Source: Elmis aenea
Taxonomy: Eukaryota; Arthropoda; Insecta; Coleoptera; Elmidae
Length of the DNA: 64,000 nt
NCBI GenBank assembly: GCA_947652605.1
Contig: CANTFG010000283.1
Location: 99,121 to 163,120, forward strand
Direction of reading: 5' to 3'
In this document: positions 44,301-53,071 of the stretch, one piece after another
Layout of the letters: each line of letters begins with the position of its first letter
Numbering within the stretch: the stretch's first letter is position 1
The notes under the pieces: generated by a model
The model's database searches: none
The model's input: the letters and a program-made list of their open reading frames with translations, nothing else
What the model was told of the DNA's origin: nothing
Made by a program: the position numbers and the translations under genes

Positions 44301-46300
44301 CAAAATCGTATGAGCCGTTTTCGAGAAAAAAATTCAAAATTTTCAAAATTTTTACTTTTTTGAATAACTTTGTAAATTAAATTTCAAACTAGTTGAAACA
44401 AACGGCATTATACTAAGAAAATAAAACTCTATAACATACTAAAATTTGAACAAAATCGTATGAGCCGTTTTCGAAAAAAAATTTCAAAATTTTTAATTTT
44501 TTGAATAACTTTGTAAATTAAATTTCAAACTAGTTGAAACAAACGGCATTATACTAAGAAAATTAAACTCTATAACATGCTAAAATTTGAACAAAATGTA
44601 ACGAGCCGTTTTCGAAAAAAAAATTCAAAATTTTTAATTTTTTGAATAACTTTGTAAATTAAATGTCAAACTAGTTGAAACAAACGGCATTATACTAAGA
44701 AAATAAAACTCTATAACATACTAAAATTTGAACAAAATCGTATGAGCCGTTTTCGAAAAAAAAATTCAAAATTTTCAAAATTTTTACTTTTTTGAATAAC
44801 TTTGTAAATTAAATTTCAAACTAGTTGAAACAAACGGCATTATACTAAGAAAATAAAACTCTATAACATACTAAAATTTGAACAAAATCGTATGAGCCGT
44901 TTTCGAGAAAAAAATTCAAAATTTTCAAAATTTTTACTTTTTTGAATAACTTTGTAAATTAAATTTCAAACTAGTTGAAACAAACGGCATTATACTAAGA
45001 AAATAAAACTCTATAACATACTAAAATTTGAACAAAATCGTATGAGCCGTTTTCGAGAAAAAAATTCAAAATTTTCAAAACTTTTACTTTTTTGAATAAC
45101 TTTGTAAATTAAATTTCAAACTAGTTGAAACAAACGGCATTATACTAAGAAAATAAAACTCTATAACATGCTAAAATTTGAACAAAATGTAACAAGCCGT
45201 TTTCGAAAAAAAAATTCAAAATTTTCAAAATTTTTACTTTTTTGAATAACTTTGTAAATTAAATTTCAAACTAGTTGAAACAAACGGCATTATACTAAGA
45301 AAATAAAACTCTATAACATACTAAAATTTGAACAAAATCGTATGAGCCGTTTTCGAGAAAAAAATTCAAAATTTTCAAAATTTTTACTTTTTTGAATAAC
45401 TTTGTAAATTAAATTTCAAACTAGTTGAAACAAACGGCATTATACTAAGAAAATTAAACTCTATAACATGCTAAAATTTGAACAAAATGTAACGAGCCGT
45501 TTTCGAAAAAAAATTTCAAAATTTTTAATTTTTTGAATAACTTTGTAAATTAAATTTCAAACTAGTTGAAACAAACGGCATTATACTAAGAAAATTAAAC
45601 TCTATAACATGCTAAAATTTGAACAAAATGTAACGAGCCGTTTTCGAAAAAAAAATTCAAAATTTTTAATTTTTTGAATAACTTTGTAAATTAAATGTCA
45701 AACTAGTTGAAACAAACGGCATTATACTAAGAAAATAAAACTCTATAACATACTAAAATTTGAACAAAATCGTATGAGCCGTTTTCGAAAAAAAAATTCA
45801 AAATTTTCAAAATTTTTACTTTTTTGAATAACTTTGTAAATTAAATTTCAAACTAGTTGAAACAAACGGCATTATACTAAGAAAATAAAACTCTATAACA
45901 TACTAAAATTTGAACAAAATCGTATGAGCCGTTTTCGAGAAAAAAATTCAAAATTTTCAAAATTTTTACTTTTTTGAATAACTTTGTAAATTAAATTTCA
46001 AACTAGTTGAAACAAACGGCATTATACTAAGAAAATTAAACTCTATAACATGCTAAAATTTGAACAAAATGTAACGAGCCGTTTTCGAAAAAAAAATTCA
46101 AAATTTTTAATTTTTTGAATAACTTTGTAAATTAAATTTCAAACTAGTTGAAACAAACGGCATTATACTAAGAAAATTAAACTCTATAACATGCTAAAAT
46201 TTGAACAAAATGTAACGAGCCGTTTTCGAAAAAAAATTTCAAAGTTTTCAAAATTTTTAATTTTTTGAATAACTTTGTAAATTAAATGTCAAACTAGTTG
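41340..46300. repeat. Satellite A 7-mer domain, 1032 bp, marked by AAATGTCAAAC
   Basis: The private variant AAATGTCAAAC (usual form AAATTTCAAAC) is found at 41876, 42908, 43931, 44663, 45695 and 46286. Spacings are 1032, 1023, 732, 1032 and 591 bp. A mosaic monomer with an A-like front and B-like CATGCT/AACAAG middle recurs at 41348 and 42380, again 1032 bp apart. The length 1032 equals five 150-bp and two 141-bp monomers. The variant does not occur elsewhere in the array as far as I could see, so this is a locally homogenised domain. Confidence 0.78.
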
Positions 46301-46349
46301 AAACAAACGGCATTATACTAAGAAAATAAAACTCTATAACATACTAAAA

Positions 46350-48020
46350 TTTGAACAAAATCGTATGAGCCGTTTTCGAGAAAAAAATTCAAAATTTTCA
46401 AAATTTTTACTTTTTTGAATAACTTTGTAAATTAAATTTCAAACTAGTTGAAACAAACGGCATTATACTAAGAAAATAAAACTCTATAACATACTAAAAC
46501 TTGAACAAAATCGTATGAGCCGTTTTCGAGAAAAAAATTCAAAATTTTCAAAATTTTTACTTTTTTGAATAACTTTGTAAATTAAATTTCAAACTAGTTG
46601 AAACAAACGGCATTATACTAAGAAAATAAAACTCTATAACATACTAAAATTTGAACAAAATCGTATGAGCCGTTTTCGAGAAAAAAATTCAAAATTTTCA
46701 AAATTTTTAATTTTTTGAATAACTTTGTAAATTAAATTTCAAACTAGTTGAAACAAACGGCATTATACTAAGAAAATAAAACTCTATAACATACTAAAAT
46801 TTGAACAAAATCGTATGAGCCGTTTTCGAGAAAAAAATTCAAAATTTTCAAAATTTTTAATTTTTTGAATAACTTTGTAAATTAAATTTCAAACTAGTTG
46901 AAACAAACGGCATTATACTAAGAAAATAAAACTCTATAACATACTAAAATTTGAACAAAATCGTATGAGCCGTTTTCGAGAAAAAAAATTCAAAATTTTC
47001 AAAATTTTTAATTTTTTGAATAACTTTGTAAATTAAATTTCAAACTAGTTGAAACAAACGGCATTATACTAAGAAAATAAAACTCTATAACATACTAAAA
47101 CTTGAACAAAATCGTATGAGCCGTTTTCGAGAAAAAAATTCAAAATTTTCAAAATTTTTACTTTTTTGAATAACTTTGTAAATTAAATTTCAAACTAGTT
47201 GAAACAAACGGCATTATACTAAGAAAATAAAACTCTATAACATACTAAAATTTGAACAAAATCGTATGAGCCGTTTTCGAGAAAAAAATTCAAAATTTTC
47301 AAAATTTTTAATTTTTTGAATAACTTTGTAAATTAAATTTCAAACTAGTTGAAACAAACGGCATTATACTAAGAAAATAAAACTCTATAACATACTAAAA
47401 TTTGAACAAAATCGTATGAGCCGTTTTCGAGAAAAAAATTCAAAATTTTCAAAATTTTTAATTTTTTGAATAACTTTGTAAATTAAATTTCAAACTAGTT
47501 GAAACAAACGGCATTATACTAAGAAAATAAAACTCTATAACATACTAAAATTTGAACAAAATCGTATGAGCCGTTTTCGAGAAAAAAAATTCAAAATTTT
47601 CAAAATTTTTAATTTTTTGAATAACTTTGTAAATTAAATTTCAAACTAGTTGAAACAAACGGCATTATACTAAGAAAATAAAACTCTATAACATACTAAA
47701 ACTTGAACAAAATCGTATGAGCCGTTTTCGAGAAAAAAATTCAAAATTTTCAAAATTTTTACTTTTTTGAATAACTTTGTAAATTAAATTTCAAACTAGT
47801 TGAAACAAACGGCATTATACTAAGAAAATAAAACTCTATAACATACTAAAATTTGAACAAAATCGTATGAGCCGTTTTCGAGAAAAAAATTCAAAATTTT
47901 CAAAATTTTTAATTTTTTGAATAACTTTGTAAATTAAATTTCAAACTAGTTGAAACAAACGGCATTATACTAAGAAAATAAAACTCTATAACATACTAAA
48001 ATTTGAACAAAATCGTATGA
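46350..48020. repeat. Satellite A terminal 4-mer higher-order repeat, 601 bp
   Basis: ACTAAAACTTGAAC (usual form ACTAAAATTTGAAC) recurs with its variant C at 46500, 47101 and 47702, spaced 601 and 601 bp. The unit is three 150-bp monomers and one 151-bp monomer with an extra A in the A-run. Three tandem copies run up to the array edge, and the last is cut at 48020 by the composite element. Confidence 0.82.
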
Positions 48021-48998
48021 AGGTCCGTCACCTTAGCAGCACCACTTTCTTCAATCATAATAAAACTTATGCCATAATTTTGTGCTAATTTTGTGCTATT
48101 TTGTGCCGTAAAAATAAAATTTTGTGCCAACTTCAGAAAAAAGTTATAAACAATTTTCACTCGAGGTTGCTAAGGTGACGCGTAAGCACCACCTTGTCTG
48201 AATTAAAATTTGTTTATGCCATAATTTTGTGCTAATTTTGTGCTATTTTGTGCCGTAAAAATAAAATTTTGTGCCAACTCCATAACGAAGTTATAAACAA
48301 TTTTCACCCGGTGCTGCTAAGGTGACGCGTAAGCACCACTTTGTCTGAATTAAAATTTGTTTATGCCATAATTTTGTGCTAATTTTGTGCTATTTTGTGC
48401 TGTAAAAATAAAATTTTGTGCCAACTCCATAACGAAGTTATAAACAATTTTCACCCGGTGCTGCTAAGGTGACGCGTAAGCACCACTTTGTCTGAATTAA
48501 AATTTGTTTATGCCATAATTTTGTGCTCATTTTGTGCTATTTTGTGCCGTAAAAATAAAATTTTGTGCCAACTCCATAACGAAGTTATAAACAATTTTCA
48601 CCTGGTGCTGCTAAGGTGACGCGTAAGCACCACCTTGTCTGAATTAAAATTTGTTTATGCCATAATTTTGTGCTAATTTTGTGCTATTTTGTGCTGTAAA
48701 AATAAAATTTTGTGCCAATTCCATAACGAAGTTATAAACAATTTTCACCCGGTGCTGCCAAGGTGACGCGTAAGCACAATCTTAGGTATCTAAATTAAAT
48801 TAATTGTTATAATGTTGTACCTACTCTTTATTGTCAACTCCAGAACGAAGTTATAAACAATTGTTTAATTGCAGAACCAAAATTATGATATTTTATTGTT
48901 ATTGTCAGTAAGTTTTAAATTGTTTAATAATTGTATAAATATTTAATAACATTCTACAATGTAAAACTATACGAGTCAACTATACAAGACAATAATCT
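48020..48998. repeat. Left inverted terminal arm of the composite element (expanded)
   Basis: Bases 48020-48108 pair with the outer part of the right arm, from the tip through the TTATGCCATAATTTTGTGC segment. Bases from about 48765 to 48998 pair with the inner part, including GTTATAATGTTGTAC and AACTCCAGAACG and ending near the CTATACGAG/CTATACAAGACAAT segment. What lies between is the 147-bp tandem array. The left arm is therefore about 980 bp, against about 320 bp on the right. Confidence 0.8.
48021..48780. repeat. 147-bp tandem repeat inside the left arm, about 5 units
   Basis: The junction motif AAGGTGACGCGTAAGCAC recurs with unit starts at 48171, 48318, 48465, 48612 and 48759, spaced exactly 147 bp each time. 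The first unit (48021-48170) is the element tip plus the shared body. Each body contains short internal repeats of AATTTTGTGCT. Each boundary has a potential stem between GGTGCT and AGCACC. The element tip (GTCCGTCACCTTAGCAGCAC) is an inverted copy of the unit boundary GTGCTGCTAAGGTGACG. Units differ by only a few substitutions, so the expansion is recent or being homogenised. The right arm has a single truncated unit. Confidence 0.9.
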
Positions 48999-48999
48999 G

Positions 49000-49680
49000 T
49001 GACATACCCCACTGGTAATATACGAGTAATTAGATGCTTATTACCTTAGATCTAGTTTTTTTATCTACGGTAAGCGCCTTATTTGATGTTTGGGCTCGTG
49101 ATCGTCAAATCTTTGTGAAGGACTACTTCACGTCGTTTTGCGTAGAACTCTAGGTTTAGATCAGCTGTTAAGGGTGTAGAAAGTAAATAAAACAACACGC
49201 GTTATGTATAAAATGGTATTTATTGTGAATTCTTGTTAGGTACCATTTATATATTTCATACTTTGAACAGATTATCATTCAGATATTGTTGAAAATGCGA
49301 CGTAGCATGGTTGAGGTTGAGTGTATCGATGTTTGTGTGTAAGATGGTGGAAATGATGATCCTACGGATCATACCTGACAGCGATCTCTCGCCCAGGTTA
49401 GACTTCTATGACAGAACCGGGAAGGACCAACCTAGTGTGCCTTCGCCTTCTGCTAGCGATAACTCGCTCAAAAAGCGAATGCACTAGGTCAGAATAGGAG
49501 GTAAGCCGCCGGAACACCCTCAAAGCAAATACTCGCCAAGGAGCTTCCAAACAGATTCACCAGGAGGACTAATATCTGGAGTAGCTCTGACAGCGATAAC
49601 TCGCCCAAAGTTTTGGAAAAAAGGAAAAAGAAAGGTCACGTGTTTGTTCCGCTATTTTCTCCCACCCTAAACTTGCAAAA
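49000..49680. other. Unidentified GC-richer island, non-coding
   Basis: This stretch lies just inside the left arm and is visibly richer in G and C than anything else in the window. It has no long open frame. The motif AGCGATAACTCGC, or a close variant, occurs three times in the same orientation, at 49380, 49455 and 49592. The first and third are extended on the left as CTGACAGCGAT and on the right as CTCGCCCA. A 7-bp-stem inverted repeat (ATGATCC with loop TAC) lies at 49356-49372. It could be a fragment of a retrotransposon leader or LTR, but I cannot name a family. Confidence 0.4.
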
Positions 49681-49764
49681 TCTATCATTTCTAATCTACT
49701 ATAACAAATATACAGGTATTATTCAAAGTAATCCAAAATTTCTTTAATTAATTAACAGAGTATT

Positions 49765-50331
49765 GAGATACAGAGTTGGTTAACTGGGCCAAAACAAAAC
49801 TATCTGTGATTGAAGAACAACTATTCTGCGGAAATAAAATGCTTATTTGAAATCATACTCAAAATATTTTTTAATATTATAAGGACACTTTTTAGCGTAG
49901 ATTTGAAATTTGTTATTAGTTTTTACCTATCTTCATTTGTTTTTATTATTTTAACATGAACTTTTTATTTTAAATACGAGTTGTAGTTGGCTGTGACACC
50001 ATTAAAAAGGCAATTCTCTAAAACTACGTAAGTTATTACAATAATATTGTATTTATTAAGTTTAATCAAATAACCATTGAACAACAAAACAAAACATCAC
50101 ATAACCATAACCATAACCATCTGTACTTAATTAAATACACAAAAATAATTTAAGATATTTGTTACATTGCATAATAATTTATGATTTTTTAATTTCCATT
50201 ACTATTGTATCTAAATTATAACATGCTTTTTTATGAATAGTACAAACACTTTCTTTTTTAAGATTATTTTCACAAAATAGTTGCTCTTTATTCACAAATC
50301 ATTTTGGCCCATTTAACTAACTCTGTATCTC
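49765..50331. mobile_element. 567-bp non-autonomous element with about 70-bp terminal inverted repeats
   Basis: The left end, starting GAGATACAGAGTTGGTTAAC and continuing through GGGCCAAAA to about 49838, is matched in inverse by the right end, about 50266-50331, which finishes GGCCCATTTAACTAACTCTG then TATCTC. The segment CAACTATT is also shared between the arms. TA dinucleotides abut both ends, which fits Tc1/mariner-type insertion, but the left flank has one or two extra bases. The interior is AT-rich without coding capacity. A short AACCAT run, about 3.5 copies, lies at 50098-50120. This is MITE-like in size and form; the family is not recognised. Confidence 0.65.
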
Positions 50332-50550
50332 ATACCGTGTACGAAATCTCCATGCTGTTCACGATAACTGTGACACCCTGTATACAAACTCTCCCAGAAA
50401 GGCTCACATCAGTACCTATCATATTATACAGGGTGCACCACGACCCTGAGATTCTTCGATAGCTCCTTTATTAATGAAAATATCAAAAAATGTTTAATAC
50501 AAATATTGTGCGAACTTATTTTCTACATAACCTAAAATTATTTTCAAATA

Positions 50551-50614
50551 TACAGGGTGTTTCGTTTGACCGGCACATATAAAAATTTAATTTTTTTAAA
50601 TAGAACACCCTGTA
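50551..50614. repeat. 64-bp inverted-repeat module, left-arm copy
   Basis: Bounded by TACAGGGTGTTTCG and AACACCCTGTA, with GACCGGCACATAT inside. Its mirror copy is at 52147-52210 and has the same length. Because it has its own TACAGGGTGT-type ends, it looks like a miniature element nested inside the arm before the arm was duplicated. Confidence 0.75.
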
Positions 50615-50850
50615 CATTTTTACATTTTTGGATTCTTCTTAAAATTTACTTTAAAAAATGTAAAAAGTTATATGGGTCTTAAGTCAACCGTTTTCGTAAA
50701 ATTTACATTTTTTGAAATTTTTGAGCAATACAGCACTTTCAATTTTTTTTAACATTAAAGTTGTTTAAAATAGCGGTAAAATTTCGTTTAAAATTTAAAT
50801 TGACAATAGATTAATTAACAAATTGCGCTAGCTACATTTTAAAAATATTA

Positions 50851-50932
50851 TACAGGGTGTTTTTTACGCTTGGTCAAACTTGTGAAACTTTAAACATCGA
50901 TAAGTAATTTTTCTTAAATGCAACACCCTGTA
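50851..50932. repeat. 82-bp inverted-repeat module, left-arm copy
   Basis: Starts TACAGGGTGTTTTTTACGC and ends CAACACCCTGTA. The mirror copy is at 51829-51910, exactly 82 bp as well. It shares only the terminal ten or so bases with the 64-bp module, so the two are distinct units with a common end sequence. Confidence 0.75.
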
Positions 50933-51173
50933 TATTTTTACATTTTCTTGTAGAGAATTTAATTGTGTTTCGAAATTATTAAGCATGTCCTATACCTAAA
51001 GTTAATATTTTTCGGGCTATCTCGATTTTTATTAGTATTACTAAGGCAATTAAAATATTTTAAAGTGGTCCATGGACGTGTCGTAATTTTTCAAAGAATT
51101 TTTAAACAAAAGAATAAAAAGAGCTGCAACTTTAATTTTAGTCCAATAATGTACCCCTTTTCCCCGAAATTTA

Positions 51174-51296
51174 TCATATAAATTGTTTAAAATTATATCC
51201 TTGTTCATGTTCTACGCACAGCCGTAGATGTTGTCTCAAAGACTCTAGCACTCTTGATAACATTTCGGGGGTTATACCATTAAAAGCAACACAGCA
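51174..51296 (-). pseudogene. Transposase C-terminal tail, left-arm copy (fragment)
   Basis: Read on the minus strand, this stretch encodes AFNGITPEML followed by a helix-like tail ending RLCVEHEQGYNFKQFI and a TGA stop at 51174-51176. The ITPEML and LCVE...F..FI pattern is what I recognise at the C terminus of insect IS630/Tc1/mariner-type transposases, of the kind often annotated with a DUF4817 region. Only about 40 residues are present. Upstream the frame runs antisense into the loop, so the minus-strand open frame up to 51416 is a chimera of real tail and antisense sequence. This copy lacks the in-frame stops found in the plus-strand copy, so it preserves the tail better. It has no start, no DNA-binding domain and no catalytic residues. 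Confidence 0.75.
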
Positions 51297-51300
51297 AGTA

Positions 51301-51588
51301 ATGCAGTTGCCGAACACAAAATATCCTAATAGATGGATAGGGCGAGGTAGACCAATCTCCTGGCCACCTAGGTCACCTGATCTTACCCCTATAGATTTAT
51401 TTTTGTGGGGACCCATAAAACAAGTGTATCAAGACCCCCCAACAACTGCTGAAGATGTGCAGAACAGGATTCGTGATGCTTTTGATGGTATAACCCCCGA
51501 AATGTTATAAAGGGAGCTAGAGTCTTTCAGACAAGGTCTACGGCTGGGCGTAGAACAAGGACATAATCTTTAACAATTTATACGATAA
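51301..51588 (+). pseudogene. DDE/D transposase C-terminal fragment, loop plus right arm (broken)
   Basis: The plus strand encodes the end of an IS630/Tc1/mariner-superfamily transposase. Visible in order are NRWIGRGRP, WPPRSPDLTPID (the aspartate after RSP is the expected third catalytic position), LFLWGPIKQVY, and a C-terminal helix region ending FDGITPEML. The frame is then stopped by TAA at 51508-51510. The same frame continues with a recognisable tail (RELESF, RLGVEQGHN), hits a second TAA at 51571-51573, and ends at TAA 51586-51588. Compared with the left-arm tail it lacks two codons (6 bp) near 51560. The methionine at 51301 is simply the first ATG inside the fragment. The N-terminal DNA-binding domain and first two catalytic residues, roughly three quarters of a normal protein, are absent. 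Not functional. Confidence 0.85.
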
Positions 51589-51828
51589 ATTTCGGTAAAA
51601 TGGGTTACATTATTAGCCTAAAATTAAAGTTGCACCTCTTTTTATTCTTTTGTTTAAAAATTCTTTGAAAAATTACGACTTACGTCCATGGCCCACTTTA
51701 AAATATTTTAATTGCCTTAGTAATACTAATAAAAATCGAGATAGCTCGAAAAATATTAACTTTAGGTATAGGACTTGCTGAATAATTTCGAAACACAATT
51801 AAATTCTCTACAAGAAAATGTAAAAATA

Positions 51829-51910
51829 TACAGGGTGTTGCATTTAAGAAAAATTACTTATCGATGTTTAAAGTTTCAGAAGTTTGACCAGGCGTAAAAA
51901 ACACCCTGTA
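51829..51910. repeat. 82-bp inverted-repeat module, right-arm copy
   Basis: Mirror of 50851-50932 with the same length. It begins TACAGGGTGTTGCATT and ends AACACCCTGTA. A few substitutions separate the two copies, for example CCAGGCG here against CAAGCG in the other. Confidence 0.72.
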
Positions 51911-52146
51911 TAATATTTTTAAAATGTAGCTAGCGCAAAGTGTTAATTAATCTATTGTCAATTTAAATTTTAAACGAAATTTTAACACTTTTTTAAATAA
52001 CTTTAATGTAAAAAAAAATTGAAAGTGCTGTATTGCTCAAAAATTTCAAAAAATGTAAATTTCACGAAAACGGTTGACTAAAGACCCATATACCCTTTTA
52101 CATTTTTTAAAGTAAATTTAAAGAGGAATTCAAAAATGTAAAAATG

Positions 52147-52210
52147 TACAGGGTGTTCTATTTAAAAAAATTAAATTTTTATATGTGCCGGTCAAACGAA
52201 ACACCCTGTA
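52147..52210. repeat. 64-bp inverted-repeat module, right-arm copy
   Basis: Mirror of 50551-50614 with the same length. It begins TACAGGGTGTTC and ends CGAAACACCCTGTA, with ATATGTGCCGGTC inside. The interior appears unchanged between the two copies, which argues that arm duplication is not very old. Confidence 0.72.
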
Positions 52211-52336
52211 TATTTGAAAATAATTTTAGGTTATGTAGAAAATAGGTTCGCACAATATTTGTATTAAACATTTTTTGATATTTTCATTAATAAAGGAGCT
52301 ATCGAAAAATCTTAGGGTCGTGGTGCACCCTGTATA

Positions 52337-52751
52337 CCTAATATAAAAGTATAATCTCAAATTTTACAGGATGTCCACCTATTGTGTATTTCCTTTATAT
52401 CTGGTTTAAAAAATTAAAATGAATATTTAGCAACAACATTTGTCGGAGAGTTTGAGTTCCATAACTTTTTACTTTAAATACAATACGCTGCATGAACTTT
52501 AATTTTTGATTCTAAAAGAAATGGTTTATCAAAAATGTATGATGTTCATCATATCAAAAATCAATCGTTTTGGCGTTAAGTTTTTTTAGTCCATTAAGCA
52601 ACATCTTAAACATAAATGAAGTTTTTAAATAAAAATCCCTGTATTTGTTACATATTGTTGTAGATAATTTAATCCTACTTAGAAAACTATACGGTCATTT
52701 ATTTAAAACCATTATTTGTTGATTATTTGCTTTTTTACACATGTTTATTGT
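52337..52751. other. AT-rich spacer between the palindrome and the right arm
   Basis: No coding frame or RNA gene is visible. A degraded TACAGGATGTCCACC at about 52370 and CCCTGTATTTG at about 52645 face each other. They could be the eroded ends of one more element of the TACAGGG type, but the interior gives no support. Confidence 0.35.
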
Positions 52752-53071
52752 ATTAAAAATTGTCTTGTATAGTTGTCTCGTATAGTTTTGCATTGTAAAA
52801 TGTTATTTAATATTTATAAAATTATTAAAGAATTTATAACTTACTTGCAATGACAATAAAATATTAACTAAAAATATCATAATTTTTGTCCTACAATTAA
52901 ACAATTGTTTATAACATCGTTCTGGAGTTAAAAAAGAGTACAACATTATAACAACTAATTTAATTTAGAAAAGATGGGGCTTACGCTTGAAATAGCACAA
53001 AATTAGCACAAAATTATGGCATAAGTTTTATTATGATTGGAGAAAGTGGTGCTGCCAAGGTGACGGACCTT
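52752..53071. repeat. Right inverted terminal arm of the composite element
   Basis: Reverse complement of the left arm without its tandem expansion. From the inside outward it shows TTGTCTTGTATAG, CTCGTATAGTTTTGCATTG, GTTCTGGAGTT, GTACAACATTATAAC, one truncated AGCACAAAATT segment, and the tip GGTGACGGACCTT. The outer tip abuts the first satellite B monomer at 53072 with no intervening sequence. Confidence 0.8.

Larger units (their letters stand above)
1..48020. repeat. Satellite A: 150-bp tandem array, about 320 monomers
   Basis: The array is head-to-tail throughout. Taking ACAAACGGCA as the monomer start, copies begin at 1, 151, 301 and so on. Two classes coexist. Class A carries CATACT, AATCGTATGAGCC, TTTCGAG and usually TTACTTTTTT. 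Class B carries CATGCT, AATGTAACGAGCC (or AACAAGCC), TTTCGAA and usually TTAATTTTTT. The variants mostly travel together, so these are true subfamilies, although some mosaic monomers occur (for example at 33541). Many B copies are 141 bp because one of two tandem 9-bp units around CAAAATTTT is lost. The array starts before the window and stops mid-monomer, after base 66 of the unit, at 48020. No open reading frame is conserved. Very high identity between copies implies recent homogenisation. The likely role is structural heterochromatin; centromere function cannot be judged from sequence. Confidence 0.98.
50427..52334. mobile_element. 1.9-kb palindromic Tc1/mariner-type element remnant
   Basis: The element begins TACAGGGTGCACC and ends GGTGCACCCTGTA, with TA on each outer side (50425-50426 and 52335-52336). 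Its two arms, about 50427-51290 and 51474-52334, are long inverted copies of each other, roughly 860 bp each. They enclose a loop of about 185 bp. The arms keep the same order of sub-modules at mirror positions around a centre near 51381. Both arms carry the 3' end of a transposase gene, and only the loop carries the part with the last catalytic aspartate. The structure is best read as two 3' halves of one transposon joined tail to tail, with the 5' half lost, so it cannot encode an active transposase. A transcript crossing it would fold into a long hairpin. Confidence 0.85.
48020..53071. mobile_element. Composite foldback-type element between the two satellites
   Basis: Both ends carry the same inverted tip, AAGGTCCGTCACC at 48019-48031 and its complement at 53060-53072 (outermost base or two ambiguous). 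Behind the tip, the left arm (48020-48998) and right arm (52752-53071) stay recognisable inverted copies once the left-only tandem array is removed. Between them lie an unidentified island, a 567-bp inverted-repeat element and a 1.9-kb palindrome. No transposase belonging to these outer ends is present, so the element is non-autonomous or is a wreck. The tip is unlike hAT, piggyBac, P or Tc1 ends that I know, so I do not assign a superfamily. No convincing target-site duplication can be seen, because the flanks are two different satellites. Confidence 0.75.

Noticed and set aside
1..48020. Promoter or terminator calls within the satellite (TATAAC, AATAAA-like and T-run motifs)
   Set aside because: Such motifs are unavoidable in repeats this AT-rich and there is no gene for them to serve.
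50098..50122. AACCAT repeats as interstitial telomere sequence
   Set aside because: Only about 3.5 copies, and the common insect telomere repeat is TTAGG; it is most likely a short microsatellite.
50963..51181. A 72-codon plus-strand open frame
   Set aside because: It begins at TTG, not ATG, runs through the antisense of the transposase 3' flank inside the left palindrome arm, and its product is low-complexity without recognisable domains. It is a shadow frame.
51174..51416. The whole 80-codon minus-strand open frame as one gene
   Set aside because: The first half (GPHKNKSIGV and onward) is antisense to the plus-strand WPPRSPDLTPID region. Only the last 40 or so codons are sense transposase, so I kept just 51174-51296 as a fragment.
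48020..53071. Helitron or LTR retrotransposon for the composite element
   Set aside because: The ends are inverted copies of each other, which does not fit Helitrons (TC...CTRR, no inverted ends) or LTR elements (direct repeats). No Rep/helicase or reverse transcriptase sequence is present.
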